Source of the DNA: Duodenibacillus sp963647785
Lineage (GTDB): Bacteria > Pseudomonadota > Gammaproteobacteria > Burkholderiales > Burkholderiaceae_F
DNA length: 64,000 nt
Assembly (NCBI GenBank): GCA_963647785.1
Contig: CAVJBF010000001.1
Span: 1-64,000, forward strand
Reading direction: 5' to 3'
A model generated the notes under the pieces. That model saw only the letters and a program-made list of their open reading frames with translations. It had not been told where the DNA came from and did not search any database. This document shows, in pieces, positions 6,548 to 17,177 of the stretch (position 1 is its first letter; each line of letters opens with the position of its first letter). The translations under genes were made by a program, and so were the position numbers.

Positions 6548-8073
6548 GTACATCTACCCAGTTCTATCCAATCAATTTTTATAGAAATACTAAGGGTTAT
6601 TACAGGCTCCTTCCGTTTAATTTTCGTCGCCGACCAAACGGAACTGTACTGATGACTAATATAAATGGCGAGTTTATTTTTGTTAGTTCAAAAGACTTTG
6701 CCAATATAGTGGAGCATCGACTTGAATCGTGTACCCCCCTCTTCAATGCGTTGCAGTCGAGGCAGTTTCTCTGTCTTGAAGGGGAGGCTGGTCTCAATCG
6801 TTTAGCGTCCAAGGTCTGGACAAAAAAATCGATTTTACAAGGTTTCTCCCGCCTTCATATTTTCGTGCTCACATTGCGATGCAATTGCGCCTGCACGTAT
6901 TGCCAGGCGTCGCGCCAAAGTCGTGACGCTACTGACTACTACGACATGACGGTTGAGTCAGCACATAGGTCTGTTGACCTGATGATGCAGTGTCCAGCTC
7001 ACGATATCACAGTTGAATTTCAAGGGGGCGAGCCCCTGTTGAACTTCAAGGTTTTGAAAGAGATCGTTCGTTATACAAAGGAAGTCAACAAGACAGTCGG
7101 AAAGAACCTTAGTTTCGTCGTCTGTACCAATTTGTCGCTTGTGACTGACGAAATGTTGCAGTTCATGAAAGAAGAAGGTGTCGGAGTATCGACCTCCGTG
7201 GACGGTCCCGCGGAGTTGCATGACTTCAACCGATGCCGTTCGATCAAGACGGCTTGTCATTCAGTCGTGGTGGAAAAAATTCAGAAAGCTCGGGAAGTGT
7301 TGGGCAGACAAAATGTGTCGGCGCTCATGACGACCACGCGAGAAAGTCTGAAGCATCCGAAGGAAATCATAGACGAGTACCTGAGGTTGGATTTAGGGTC
7401 CATCTTTATCCGAGCACTTAATCCCTACGGCTATGCTGTGAAGACTGAGAAATCCATTGGATACTCTATGGAAGATTTCGTTGACTTCTACAAAAATGCG
7501 CTTGCATACATCATCGAAATCAATCGGAAGGGGACAGTCTTTCCTGAAGCATATGCCACCCTGTTATTGAGAAAGATGCTAACACCGTGGCCCGTTGGTT
7601 TCGTAGACCTGCAATCGCCGACTGGTAACGGATTTGCCGTTACGGTCTACAACTACGATGGTGATGTGTACGCTTCTGATGAATCTCGCATGCTTTCGGA
7701 AATGGGAGACACTCATTTTCGGCTAGGTAGCGTGATGACGGATTCTTACAGTGACATTTTCTTCGGTAGTGCTATGCAGAACCTTGCGGTCCACGGTATT
7801 GCAGAGACTCTGGCTGGATGTAGCGATTGTGCATATGTTCCTTACTGCGGCGCCGATCCTGTTCGACATTACGCAACGCAAAAGGACGATTATGGCAATC
7901 GCCCTGGCAGTACGTTCTGCCAGAAGAACAAAGCGATCTTTGATCATTTGTTTGATCTATGGGAAAACGCTGATCAACAACTCAAGGCAATTTTCTGGTC
8001 ATGGATTCGCGATTGCTCTCCCGCAGAAATCGATCTGAGCGAACGTCAGGAGACGAGGAACGAAAATGCCTGA
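6544..8073 (+). CDS. hxsB: His-Xaa-Ser system radical SAM maturase HxsB
   Basis: A 509-residue radical S-adenosylmethionine enzyme. The [4Fe-4S] motif CxxxCxxC is C113-xxx-C117-xx-C120 (RCNCACTYCQ), with an additional Cys at 115. The SAM-binding GGE motif follows in VEFQGGEPLLNF, and STSVDGPAELHD is typical of SPASM peptide maturases. A C-terminal cysteine-rich SPASM-like region (about residues 425-465, CSDCAYVPYCG then STFC) would bind auxiliary clusters. It is expected to act in the cytoplasm on the HxsA precursor before export. The N-terminal 100 residues before the barrel could bind the substrate or the HxsD partners. It overlaps both neighbours by 4-8 bases. Base composition is lower in GC than the surrounding chromosome, consistent with horizontal acquisition of the whole island. 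Confidence 0.9.
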   Translation: MSTSTQFYPINFYRNTKGYYRLLPFNFRRRPNGTVLMTNINGEFIFVSSKDFANIVEHRLESCTPLFNALQSRQFLCLEGEAGLNRLASKVWTKKSILQGFSRLHIFVLTLRCNCACTYCQASRQSRDATDYYDMTVESAHRSVDLMMQCPAHDITVEFQGGEPLLNFKVLKEIVRYTKEVNKTVGKNLSFVVCTNLSLVTDEMLQFMKEEGVGVSTSVDGPAELHDFNRCRSIKTACHSVVVEKIQKAREVLGRQNVSALMTTTRESLKHPKEIIDEYLRLDLGSIFIRALNPYGYAVKTEKSIGYSMEDFVDFYKNALAYIIEINRKGTVFPEAYATLLLRKMLTPWPVGFVDLQSPTGNGFAVTVYNYDGDVYASDESRMLSEMGDTHFRLGSVMTDSYSDIFFGSAMQNLAVHGIAETLAGCSDCAYVPYCGADPVRHYATQKDDYGNRPGSTFCQKNKAIFDHLFDLWENADQQLKAIFWSWIRDCSPAEIDLSERQETRNENA

Positions 8074-9199
8074 AGTCGTAAAGTATCAAGTAGCTTCTGA
8101 TGACATCTATCCGGCAGTAGCAAAAATCGTCACATCTCCTGTAGAAGATTCTGAAGAGCGTAAGCGCTGTGTTTTGCTATTTTCGGAAGAAAATGGAAAT
8201 GACGTTCGTAACTATGCGGCGGTTTTGACAGCTTCAGACAATGTTCCACCCGCAGGCCGCTTTATCAAACTTCTTGATGCTGCGTCACTATGGCAAGCAG
8301 GTGACGTTATCCAACTTGTTCCCAATGAACGTCGAATTGTCACTCTATATAAGCAGATGTGGCACACTAACGGTCTGTACGTAACCGATCTTTGTAATTC
8401 TCATTGCATCATGTGTCCTCAGCCGCCTCAGGATGAAGATGCTGTTTCGCAGGATTTCCTAGATCAGTTCATTGATTGCCTTCCTGACAACGTGACATCA
8501 CTGGGCATTACAGGTGGCGAACCCACCATGGTCGGCGACCGACTTCTGCACACTCTTCATCGTTTGGCTCTTAAGTCTCCCGACTGTCAAATTCAAGTAC
8601 TTTCCAATGCTCGTAGATTGAAGGACCTCAAGTTTGCCAAGGCTATCGCTGACTGTGGTCTGAAAAACCTTTTCTTCGGAGTACCGATTTACTCTTCAGT
8701 GCCTGAAGTTCATGACTTCATAGTCCAATCGAAGGGCGCGTTTGCGGAGACCTGCAAGGGCGTAGCCAATCTAGAACGCCTTGGAATTCCCGTGGAGATT
8801 CGTATTGTCCTTCATAGGCAAGTGGTATCAGGTCTTCGTGACCTGATGCACTGGCTTTTCTTCAATATGCCCTATGTTTGTCACGTCGCCCTCATGGGAA
8901 TGGAGAATATGGGGTACGTCAAAAAGAATTGGGATGCGCTATGGATTTCACCGAAGGACTATCAGGAGGAACTATTCGAGAGTGTTCAATATTTACTTCT
9001 TCGTGGGATGAATGTCTCCATTTTCAACTTACCTCGTTGTTTGTTAGATAAGCGGTTGTGGCAGTTTGCAAGGGACAGTATTTCCGATTTTAAGGTTAGC
9101 TACGCCGATGAGTGTAGTAAGTGCTTGGAGATGGAGCGTTGCGGTGGGCTATTTGCTCATCAGAAGAATTTCATGCCAATTCAATCTATTGTTGAATAA
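8066..9199 (+). CDS. hxsC: His-Xaa-Ser system radical SAM maturase HxsC
   Basis: A second radical SAM enzyme (377 residues). The cluster motif is C110-xxx-C114-xx-C117 (LCNSHCIMCPQ), followed by the GITGGEPTM block. A C-terminal CSKCLEMERCGG motif, three cysteines followed by two glycines, is characteristic of the HxsC family. About 95 residues precede the barrel. It starts 8 bases inside hxsB, implying co-translation and probably a working pair with HxsB. Systems with two radical SAM enzymes may install two modifications, or one may depend on the other; the sequence cannot decide. The last gene of the island follows after 18 bases. Confidence 0.9.
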   Translation: MPEVVKYQVASDDIYPAVAKIVTSPVEDSEERKRCVLLFSEENGNDVRNYAAVLTASDNVPPAGRFIKLLDAASLWQAGDVIQLVPNERRIVTLYKQMWHTNGLYVTDLCNSHCIMCPQPPQDEDAVSQDFLDQFIDCLPDNVTSLGITGGEPTMVGDRLLHTLHRLALKSPDCQIQVLSNARRLKDLKFAKAIADCGLKNLFFGVPIYSSVPEVHDFIVQSKGAFAETCKGVANLERLGIPVEIRIVLHRQVVSGLRDLMHWLFFNMPYVCHVALMGMENMGYVKKNWDALWISPKDYQEELFESVQYLLLRGMNVSIFNLPRCLLDKRLWQFARDSISDFKVSYADECSKCLEMERCGGLFAHQKNFMPIQSIVE

Positions 9200-9217
9200 A
9201 TATAAGGAAATGTTTAA

Positions 9218-9535
9218 ATGGATAACTTCTTAGACAAGAAGATTGGTCGCCTTGCTTTTGCGGTAAACTTTATACTTTACATTCCAGTATTGATGATTAT
9301 CAAATCTATGGGGAAATTTATACCTGATTCTGGCGAGGGGAGCGGCCTTGTGATTTTTATCTACTTTCTGTTGTGCCTATTGGTAGTTTCTTGGGCTGTG
9401 TTGGCAACAATATTCCGCCTCCATGATATTGGAAGATCGAGAAATTGGGCGTGGTTGTTTTTTGTGCCATTTGGAAACTTGGTTCTCGCTGTATGGTGTA
9501 TTTTTTGCAAATCCAATAGTTACCATAAGGACTAA
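9218..9535 (+). CDS. DUF805 family membrane protein
   Basis: A 105-residue protein with three to four hydrophobic segments (about 13-30, 44-66, 80-97). It carries the hallmark sequence RLHDIGRSRNWAWL of DUF805 (YhaH-like) inner-membrane proteins. The function of the family is unknown. It starts 18 bases after hxsC behind an AAGGA ribosome binding site, is on the same strand, and has the same lower-GC composition, so it is likely the last gene of the hxs operon. It could be an accessory membrane component for export of the peptide or simply a passenger. Confidence 0.85.
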   Translation: MDNFLDKKIGRLAFAVNFILYIPVLMIIKSMGKFIPDSGEGSGLVIFIYFLLCLLVVSWAVLATIFRLHDIGRSRNWAWLFFVPFGNLVLAVWCIFCKSNSYHKD

Positions 9536-9701
9536 ACTGCGACTTGGCGTTGTTATCCTCCTTCGTTGTTAGGGTGACTTTTTTCTTCGCGCATTATTCC
9601 GTGGCTTTGCTTTGACGGCAAAGCTTGAGAAGGCGCTATGGCGTGTTTGCTATAGAGGAATCGGTTTTCTGCGAATGGAGCCCCCGACGACAGACCGTCA
9701 G
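9536..9701. other. Intergenic region closing the Hxs island
   Basis: No gene visible. A hairpin GCTTTGC / GCAAAGC (9604-9624), about 70 bases after the DUF805 stop, is a candidate end of the hxs transcript but has no long T-run. Confidence 0.35.
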
Positions 9702-9731
9702 AAACGAAGCCGGCCGCCCGCAGGCGGCCGG
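9702..9731 (-). terminator. Terminator of the tct operon
   Basis: Nine-base perfect stem CCGGCCGCC / GGCGGCCGG with a four-base loop just after the tctA stop on the minus strand, followed by CTTCGTTTCT. Confidence 0.65.
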
Positions 9732-9750
9732 AAATCGACAGCGAGGCCGG

Positions 9751-11259
9751 TCAGTCTTCCTTGAAGGCGACGTCGCGTCCCTTGCGGATCGCGGGCGCCG
9801 CCACCGCCGCCACCATGAGCGCGGCGACGATGAGAAGGCCGCACGAGATGGGGCTCGTGAAGAACACCGTCGGATCACCGCGGCTGATGAGAAGCGCTCG
9901 ACGCAGGTTTTCTTCCATCATGGGCCCCAGGATGAAGCCCAGAATCAAGGGCGCCGCTTCACAGTCGAGCTTTCGGAAGATGTAGCCCACGAGGCCGAAG
10001 AAGATCGTCACCCACACGTCCCAGATGCTGTTGTTGATCGAGTAGACCCCGATGCAGCAGAAGACGAGAATGGCCGGAAAGAGCCAGCGGTAGGGAACTT
10101 TCAGCAGCTGCACCCACATGCCGATCATGGGAAGGTTGAGGACGATGAGGATCAAGTTGCCGATCCACATCGAGACGATGAGCCCCCAGAAAAGCGCAGG
10201 GTTCGTATTCATCACCTGCGGCCCCGGCACGATGTCGTGAATCATCATGGCGCCGATCAAAAGCGCCATCACGGCGTTGGAGGGAATCCCCAGCGTGAGC
10301 ATCGGGATGAAGCTCGTTTGGGCGCCCGCGTTGTTGGCGGACTCAGGCCCCGCCACGCCGCGGATGTTGCCGTCGCCAAACTTGGGATCGGCCTTTTCGC
10401 CTGCGATCTTCTTTTCGACGGTGTAGCTGGCAAAGGAGCTCAGCAGGGCGCCGCCGCCCGGAAGAACGCCGAGGACTGAGCCCAGCGCCGTGCCGCGCAC
10501 GATGGGGCCGGCGCTCTCCTTGATGTCCGCCCAGGAGGGAAGGACGGAGCCTACTTTTCCGGGAACGAGCGTGCGCTTTTCGTTGATCTCAAGGTTTGCC
10601 ATGATTTCCGCAAAGCCGTAGATGCCCATCGAAATTGCGACGAAGTCAAGGCCTTCCTGCAGCTCGTCAAAGCCGAAGGTGTAGCGCATGGCGCCCGAAT
10701 TGATGTCGGTGCCCACAAGCCCCAGCAAAAGGCCCGTGATGATCATGCAGACGGCCTTTAATAGCGACCCGGTCGCAAGCACCACGGCGCCGATCAAGCC
10801 CAGCACCATGAGGCTGAAGTATTCCGCCGGCCCGAACTGAAAGGCGATGGCGGTCAAGGGCGGCGCAAAGGCGGCGATCAAAAGCGTCGCGACGCACCCC
10901 GCAAAAAACGACCCCAGGGCGGCAATCCCGAGCGCCGCGCCCGCGCGACCCCGTCGAGCCATCTTGTGCCCGTCGATGCAGGTGACGACCGCGGAGGCGT
11001 CGCCCGGGATGTTGACGAGAATCGCCGTTGTCGAGCCGCCGTACTGCGCGCCGTAGTAGATGCCCGCGAGCATGATGAGGGCGGAAGCGGGGTCGAGCGC
11101 GTAGGTGATGGGCAGCAGCATCGCCACGGTGGCCACCGGACCCATGCCGGGCAGAACGCCGATCAGCGTCCCCACCGTGACACCAACGAAGCAGTAGAGA
11201 AGGTTCTGCAGGGAGAGCGCCGTCTGAAAGCCCAGAAGGAGATTGTTGACGAGATCCAT
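9751..11259 (-). CDS. tctA: Tripartite tricarboxylate transporter, large membrane subunit TctA
   Basis: The 502-residue, roughly 12-helix inner-membrane permease of a TTT-family transporter. It works with the small membrane subunit TctB and a periplasmic binding protein TctC, driven by an ion gradient. The start MDLVNNLLLGFQTALSLQNLLYCFVGVTVGTLIGVLPGMGPVATVAMLLP contains the conserved GxLPGMGPxxxxAxLLP block. A related repeat, GTALGSVLGVLPGGGALLSSFASY, occurs near residue 260, the two-fold internal repeat of the family. It starts 10 bases after tctB. The substrate (citrate or another carboxylate) cannot be read from the sequence. Confidence 0.95.
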   Translation of the reverse strand: MDLVNNLLLGFQTALSLQNLLYCFVGVTVGTLIGVLPGMGPVATVAMLLPITYALDPASALIMLAGIYYGAQYGGSTTAILVNIPGDASAVVTCIDGHKMARRGRAGAALGIAALGSFFAGCVATLLIAAFAPPLTAIAFQFGPAEYFSLMVLGLIGAVVLATGSLLKAVCMIITGLLLGLVGTDINSGAMRYTFGFDELQEGLDFVAISMGIYGFAEIMANLEINEKRTLVPGKVGSVLPSWADIKESAGPIVRGTALGSVLGVLPGGGALLSSFASYTVEKKIAGEKADPKFGDGNIRGVAGPESANNAGAQTSFIPMLTLGIPSNAVMALLIGAMMIHDIVPGPQVMNTNPALFWGLIVSMWIGNLILIVLNLPMIGMWVQLLKVPYRWLFPAILVFCCIGVYSINNSIWDVWVTIFFGLVGYIFRKLDCEAAPLILGFILGPMMEENLRRALLISRGDPTVFFTSPISCGLLIVAALMVAAVAAPAIRKGRDVAFKED

Positions 11260-11269
11260 TGTTCATCTC

Positions 11270-11740
11270 CTAGAAAAGCTTGGGCCAGACCGGAATCTGC
11301 ATGCCGATTGCGTAGACGAAGGTCACCCAGACGATGGCGTCCAAAACGACGATGACGGCGATCGTCTCCTTCAGGTGCACTTTCTTTTCCGCGAGGGCGG
11401 CGATGAGGATCATCGCGCCCACGGCGACCAGGACGCCGCAGGGCTGCAGGAGCAGCGAAAAGGCGAGGACGCTTCCCAGAATGAGCAGAAGGATGCGCCA
11501 GTGAAAGGGCTCGACGCGACCGGCGTCTGCGCAGGCGAGCGCTGCGCGGGATAGAAAGCCGCGCGCGATGAGCAGAAGCCCCAGCAGCGTGAGAATGCCG
11601 CCCAGAATGGTCGGAAAGTAGGCGGGGCCCATGCGGGCGGCCGTCCCCAGGCGCAGTTCCTGCACGGTGACGATGAAAAAGAGGCCGACCGCGGCGAAAA
11701 GGACTCCTGACCAGAAGTCCTTGGCGTTGCGTAAAGTCAT
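11270..11740 (-). CDS. tctB: Tripartite tricarboxylate transporter, small membrane subunit TctB
   Basis: A 156-residue protein with four predicted transmembrane helices (about residues 8-28, 38-60, 78-110, 125-150). It has the N-terminal layout of TctB proteins: KDFWSGVLFAAVGLFFIV, then RMGPAYFPTILGGILTLLGLLL. It lies between tctC and tctA on the same strand and is close-packed with tctA. A hairpin terminator separates it from tctC, so it is probably made at lower levels than the binding protein. Confidence 0.92.
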   Translation of the reverse strand: MTLRNAKDFWSGVLFAAVGLFFIVTVQELRLGTAARMGPAYFPTILGGILTLLGLLLIARGFLSRAALACADAGRVEPFHWRILLLILGSVLAFSLLLQPCGVLVAVGAMILIAALAEKKVHLKETIAVIVVLDAIVWVTFVYAIGMQIPVWPKLF

Positions 11741-11773
11741 GATGAATTGGAAAAACGACGCCGGCGGCGTCAG

Positions 11774-11808
11774 AAAACGCCTGCGCTGGATTGGCGCAGG
11801 CGCTTTTT
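11774..11808 (-). terminator. Terminator/attenuator between tctC and tctB
   Basis: CGCCTGCGC pairs with GCGCAGGCG (perfect nine-base stem); on the minus strand it runs into GTTTTC, and on the plus strand into CTTTTTT. It lies inside the tctCBA unit and could lower expression of the membrane subunits relative to TctC. Confidence 0.65.
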
Positions 11809-11842
11809 TGGGAAAGTCAGAGCGTGAATCCGGCGGCTTTTG

Positions 11843-12838
11843 TCAGTCGACGTGAGCGCCCGACGCCTTCACGATCTCGGCGTACTTCGCGAGCTCGTCG
11901 CGAATGAGTGCTGAGAATTCCGCGGGCGAACAGGGCGCGGCTTCGCCGCCCTGGCGCGCTAGACGGTCACGCAGCGCCTGGCTGTTCAAGGCCTTGGTGA
12001 CGGCGGCATTGAGCTTTTCAAGCTTGTCGTCCGGGGTGGATGCCGGCACGAAGAGGCCGTACCACGTGGAGATGTTGAAGTCCGGCACGCCTGCCTCGAT
12101 CATCGTGGGCACGTTGGGAAGGGCCTTGGCGCGCGTCGTCGTGGTGACGGCGAGCGCGATGAGCTTGCCGGCTTCAATGTTCGCCTTGCAGGAGGCGAGG
12201 TTGTCAAAGATGAGGTCGGTCTGCCCCGCCAGAACGGAGAGCTGCGCTGCGGCCGCGCCCGCGTAGGGAATGTGGACCATGCTGATCTTGGCGCGCGCTT
12301 TCAGAAGTTCGCCTGCCATGTGGCCGCCCGAGCCGTTGCCGCCCGAGGCGTAGTTCAATTCGTCGGGATGCTTCTCGCAGTAGGCGACGAGATCCTTTAC
12401 GGTCTTGATGCCCGTCTTCTTTGAGAATTCCGGCGTGATCACGAGAACGTTCGGCACGTGGGCGATGAGCGACACGGGGCGGAAGTCCTTCACAGGATCG
12501 TAGGGGAGCTTTCGAAAGAGGTTCGGGTTGATGGCGTGCGTTGCGACGGCGCCGACGCACATCGTCATGCCGTCGCCGGGCTGCTTGGCGAGGTACGAGA
12601 CGCCGATGTTGCCGCCGGCCCCCGGTTTGTTGTCGACGATGACGTTTCCAAGATCGGGGCGCACGGCCTCCGCAATCGCGCGGGCGGCGACGTCAAGCGG
12701 GCCTCCGGGCGGATAGGGAACGACGATGCGAATGGGATTGGACCCCGTGCCGATCTGAGCGAGGGAAAGCCCGGAATAGCTGACCAGGGGGGTGAGGAGG
12801 GCGGCGCCTACGAGCGCACGGCGATTGAAATTGGCCAC
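11843..12838 (-). CDS. tctC: Tripartite tricarboxylate transporter substrate-binding protein TctC (Bug family)
   Basis: The periplasmic solute-binding component (331 residues). It has an N-terminal signal sequence (about residues 1-27; an RR pair at 6-7 leaves both Sec and Tat export open) and the family blocks PIRIVVPYPPGGPLDVAAR and VIVDNKPGAGGNIGV in the first lobe. Bug proteins are greatly expanded in Burkholderiales and bind small carboxylates, or sometimes amino acids or nicotinate. As first gene of the operon and followed by a terminator it is probably made in excess, as expected for a binding protein. Confidence 0.94.
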   Translation of the reverse strand: MANFNRRALVGAALLTPLVSYSGLSLAQIGTGSNPIRIVVPYPPGGPLDVAARAIAEAVRPDLGNVIVDNKPGAGGNIGVSYLAKQPGDGMTMCVGAVATHAINPNLFRKLPYDPVKDFRPVSLIAHVPNVLVITPEFSKKTGIKTVKDLVAYCEKHPDELNYASGGNGSGGHMAGELLKARAKISMVHIPYAGAAAAQLSVLAGQTDLIFDNLASCKANIEAGKLIALAVTTTTRAKALPNVPTMIEAGVPDFNISTWYGLFVPASTPDDKLEKLNAAVTKALNSQALRDRLARQGGEAAPCSPAEFSALIRDELAKYAEIVKASGAHVD

Positions 12839-13045
12839 TTCATCTTCCTATAGGTTGAAGCACCAGCTCCCTCGCAGTGGACGCGATTGAGCCGGCCGTT
12901 TGTTTTCAAATTGGAAAAACTGCCGCTCACTTTATGCCTGTTGTTTGGGGAAAGCAAACACCGTAGGAAGAAGTGCTTAGAAGCGTCGCCCGTTTGGGCG
13001 GAAATTGCGTGGTTTCGGCGGCTTGTGATCGATTGCAACACGATG

Positions 13046-13074
13046 CTTGAAATCAAGGCGGGGGAGCCGCATAT
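13046..13074 (+). promoter_or_regulatory. Heat-shock (sigma-32) promoter of clpB
   Basis: CTTGAAA (13046-13052), 14 bases, then CCGCATAT (13067-13074). The sigma-32 consensus is CTTGAAA-N13/14-CCCCATnT; only one informative base differs. It lies about 75 bases upstream of the clpB start. The remaining sequence from 12839 to 13148 contains no gene and must also hold the divergent tctC promoter. Confidence 0.75.
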
Positions 13075-13148
13075 AGCCCTTATGGAAGGCGGACGCGCAC
13101 CGAGCTCCCTAGGCGTGAGACAACGCGCGGACTGCCTAAAGGAAAACT

Positions 13149-15758
<2,610 letters not shown>

Positions 15759-15781
15759 TCGACGGCCGCTTGCAGGCAAAG

Positions 15782-15822
15782 AAAAACCGGATGGGAGCCT
15801 TGGAGTTCCGATCCGGTTTTTT
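15782..15822 (+). terminator. Terminator of clpB (likely bidirectional)
   Basis: AAAACCGGAT pairs with ATCCGGTTTT, followed by TT. It lies 25 bases after the clpB stop and also faces the end of the convergent DUF2863 gene. Confidence 0.8.
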
Positions 15823-15838
15823 GCTGGCGCGGGCTGCG

Positions 15839-17038
15839 TCAGTTCAAGGTCGGCGCGAAAGTTTTCTCATCGAGCCCTTCGGGCGTTTCAAGGTGCCGCA
15901 CGTACCCTTCCGAATTGGCGTAAAGGGGGGCGCCGCAGTCTTCGCACCATTCCATGGGGAAGGTCTGGGGGAGCGCCGCGATGGTGGTGACGCCCATGTC
16001 GCGAAGCACTTCGCCTGCAAGGGCCTGGGTCTGCTCGAACTCTTCCGGAATCGTTGGCAGCACAATGCCGGCGACGACCGCCGAGGGCTGGGACTTGAGG
16101 GAGATTCCGATGCGCACTTCGTCGGTGTCCATCGTGTTGACGAGGTTCCCGACGCGGGTGAAGACCGCTGTCGTGGCGATGAATTCTTCGGGATCGTAGC
16201 CCATGCAGGACGTATAGTTGACGAGCGCACGAATGCAGAAGACGCGCATCGCGGCGTCGGCCTGGCGCCACGCCGTAAAGAACGCCGCCGGGGGCTGCAC
16301 GTCCGTCATCGTGCCTGCCATCGGCGTCATGAGGATTTCACGCGCCTCAAGGCAGAAGTCCATCATGCGGCGGGCGTGCTCCCGGTAGTCCTCGGAGATG
16401 GGCGGAAAGAGCTTCTCGGGTTCGGCTGCTGACACGGCGAGGGCGAGGTAGCGAACGTCCGCAAAGTCCGCCGGGGGATCCGCCTTCAAAAACGACGTAA
16501 TCGAGGCGATTTGATTCTTTTTGCGCCCCTCGGTGAGGGTGTCCAAAAGCTTTCTGACGTCCGTGAGCCCTTCAGGAAGAGAGTCTGCGGAGATGAGGCA
16601 GTTGCCGATCGTCACTTCGTCGGCGTTCGGGGCCCAGAGCTTCTGGTAAAGCGCGGCGATGTCCGTCAAGGACGCGGCGTCCGCCGGCCCGAACGGAATC
16701 TGGTAGCGGCTCCAGCCCAGAATGGGGATGAGGACGAGAAGATGGGCGCCTTTTTTGTCGAGACGCGTCTGCGCGCAGTCCTCCGCCATGGAGAGCAGTT
16801 CGTCGTAGGCCGGAGATTCCGAGGCCTTCAAGCGGCTCAGGGCCGCTTCGATGTCGCTGTCTTCGCCGCGGTCCAAGTGCTTGCGGCAGAGGGCCTCGAG
16901 CGTGTCGTCGATGTGACGGTCTTCAAAGCGCGAGGTGGAGTCGATCGCGAGCAGCGCGAGGCGCAGAAATTCATCGGCGTCGCCCTCGGTGGTGATGATG
17001 GGTTCTGCGTCGTCGGCAGAATGAAGCTTGCGTGCCAT
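15839..17038 (-). CDS. DUF2863-like protein of unknown function
   Basis: A 399-residue soluble, acidic protein with no signal peptide or membrane segment. It begins MARKLHSADDAEP and has a helical N-terminal half. A C-terminal CEDCGAPLY motif, one CxxC pair in an otherwise non-zinc-finger context, precedes the end. The overall layout fits the Burkholderiales-restricted DUF2863 family, whose function is unknown; I recognise this by general pattern, not by a distinctive motif. ATG 17038 is preferred to an upstream start at 17275, because the intervening region holds a terminator hairpin belonging to fdhE's 3' side and reads as basic, low-complexity sequence. It is separated from fdhE by that hairpin and so is probably an independent unit. 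Confidence 0.6.
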   Translation of the reverse strand: MARKLHSADDAEPIITTEGDADEFLRLALLAIDSTSRFEDRHIDDTLEALCRKHLDRGEDSDIEAALSRLKASESPAYDELLSMAEDCAQTRLDKKGAHLLVLIPILGWSRYQIPFGPADAASLTDIAALYQKLWAPNADEVTIGNCLISADSLPEGLTDVRKLLDTLTEGRKKNQIASITSFLKADPPADFADVRYLALAVSAAEPEKLFPPISEDYREHARRMMDFCLEAREILMTPMAGTMTDVQPPAAFFTAWRQADAAMRVFCIRALVNYTSCMGYDPEEFIATTAVFTRVGNLVNTMDTDEVRIGISLKSQPSAVVAGIVLPTIPEEFEQTQALAGEVLRDMGVTTIAALPQTFPMEWCEDCGAPLYANSEGYVRHLETPEGLDEKTFAPTLN

Positions 17039-17123
17039 GAGTGAGGTGAGTTTTTTCGTAAAAACAGACAATGCCGCGCAGTCTAGCCGGTTTTGCCGCA
17101 AAAGGAGCGGCGAGGCCTCAGAA

Positions 17124-17156
17124 AAAAGCCCGAAGACGGCCGGCCTTCGGGCTTTT
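17124..17156 (-). terminator. Terminator after fdhE
   Basis: AAAAGCCCGAAG pairs with CTTCGGGCTTTT around an eight-base loop, 20 bases past the fdhE stop on the minus strand; A and T flanks make it usable in both directions. Confidence 0.8.
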
Positions 17157-17177
17157 CCTGCATGGACGGGCGCAGGC

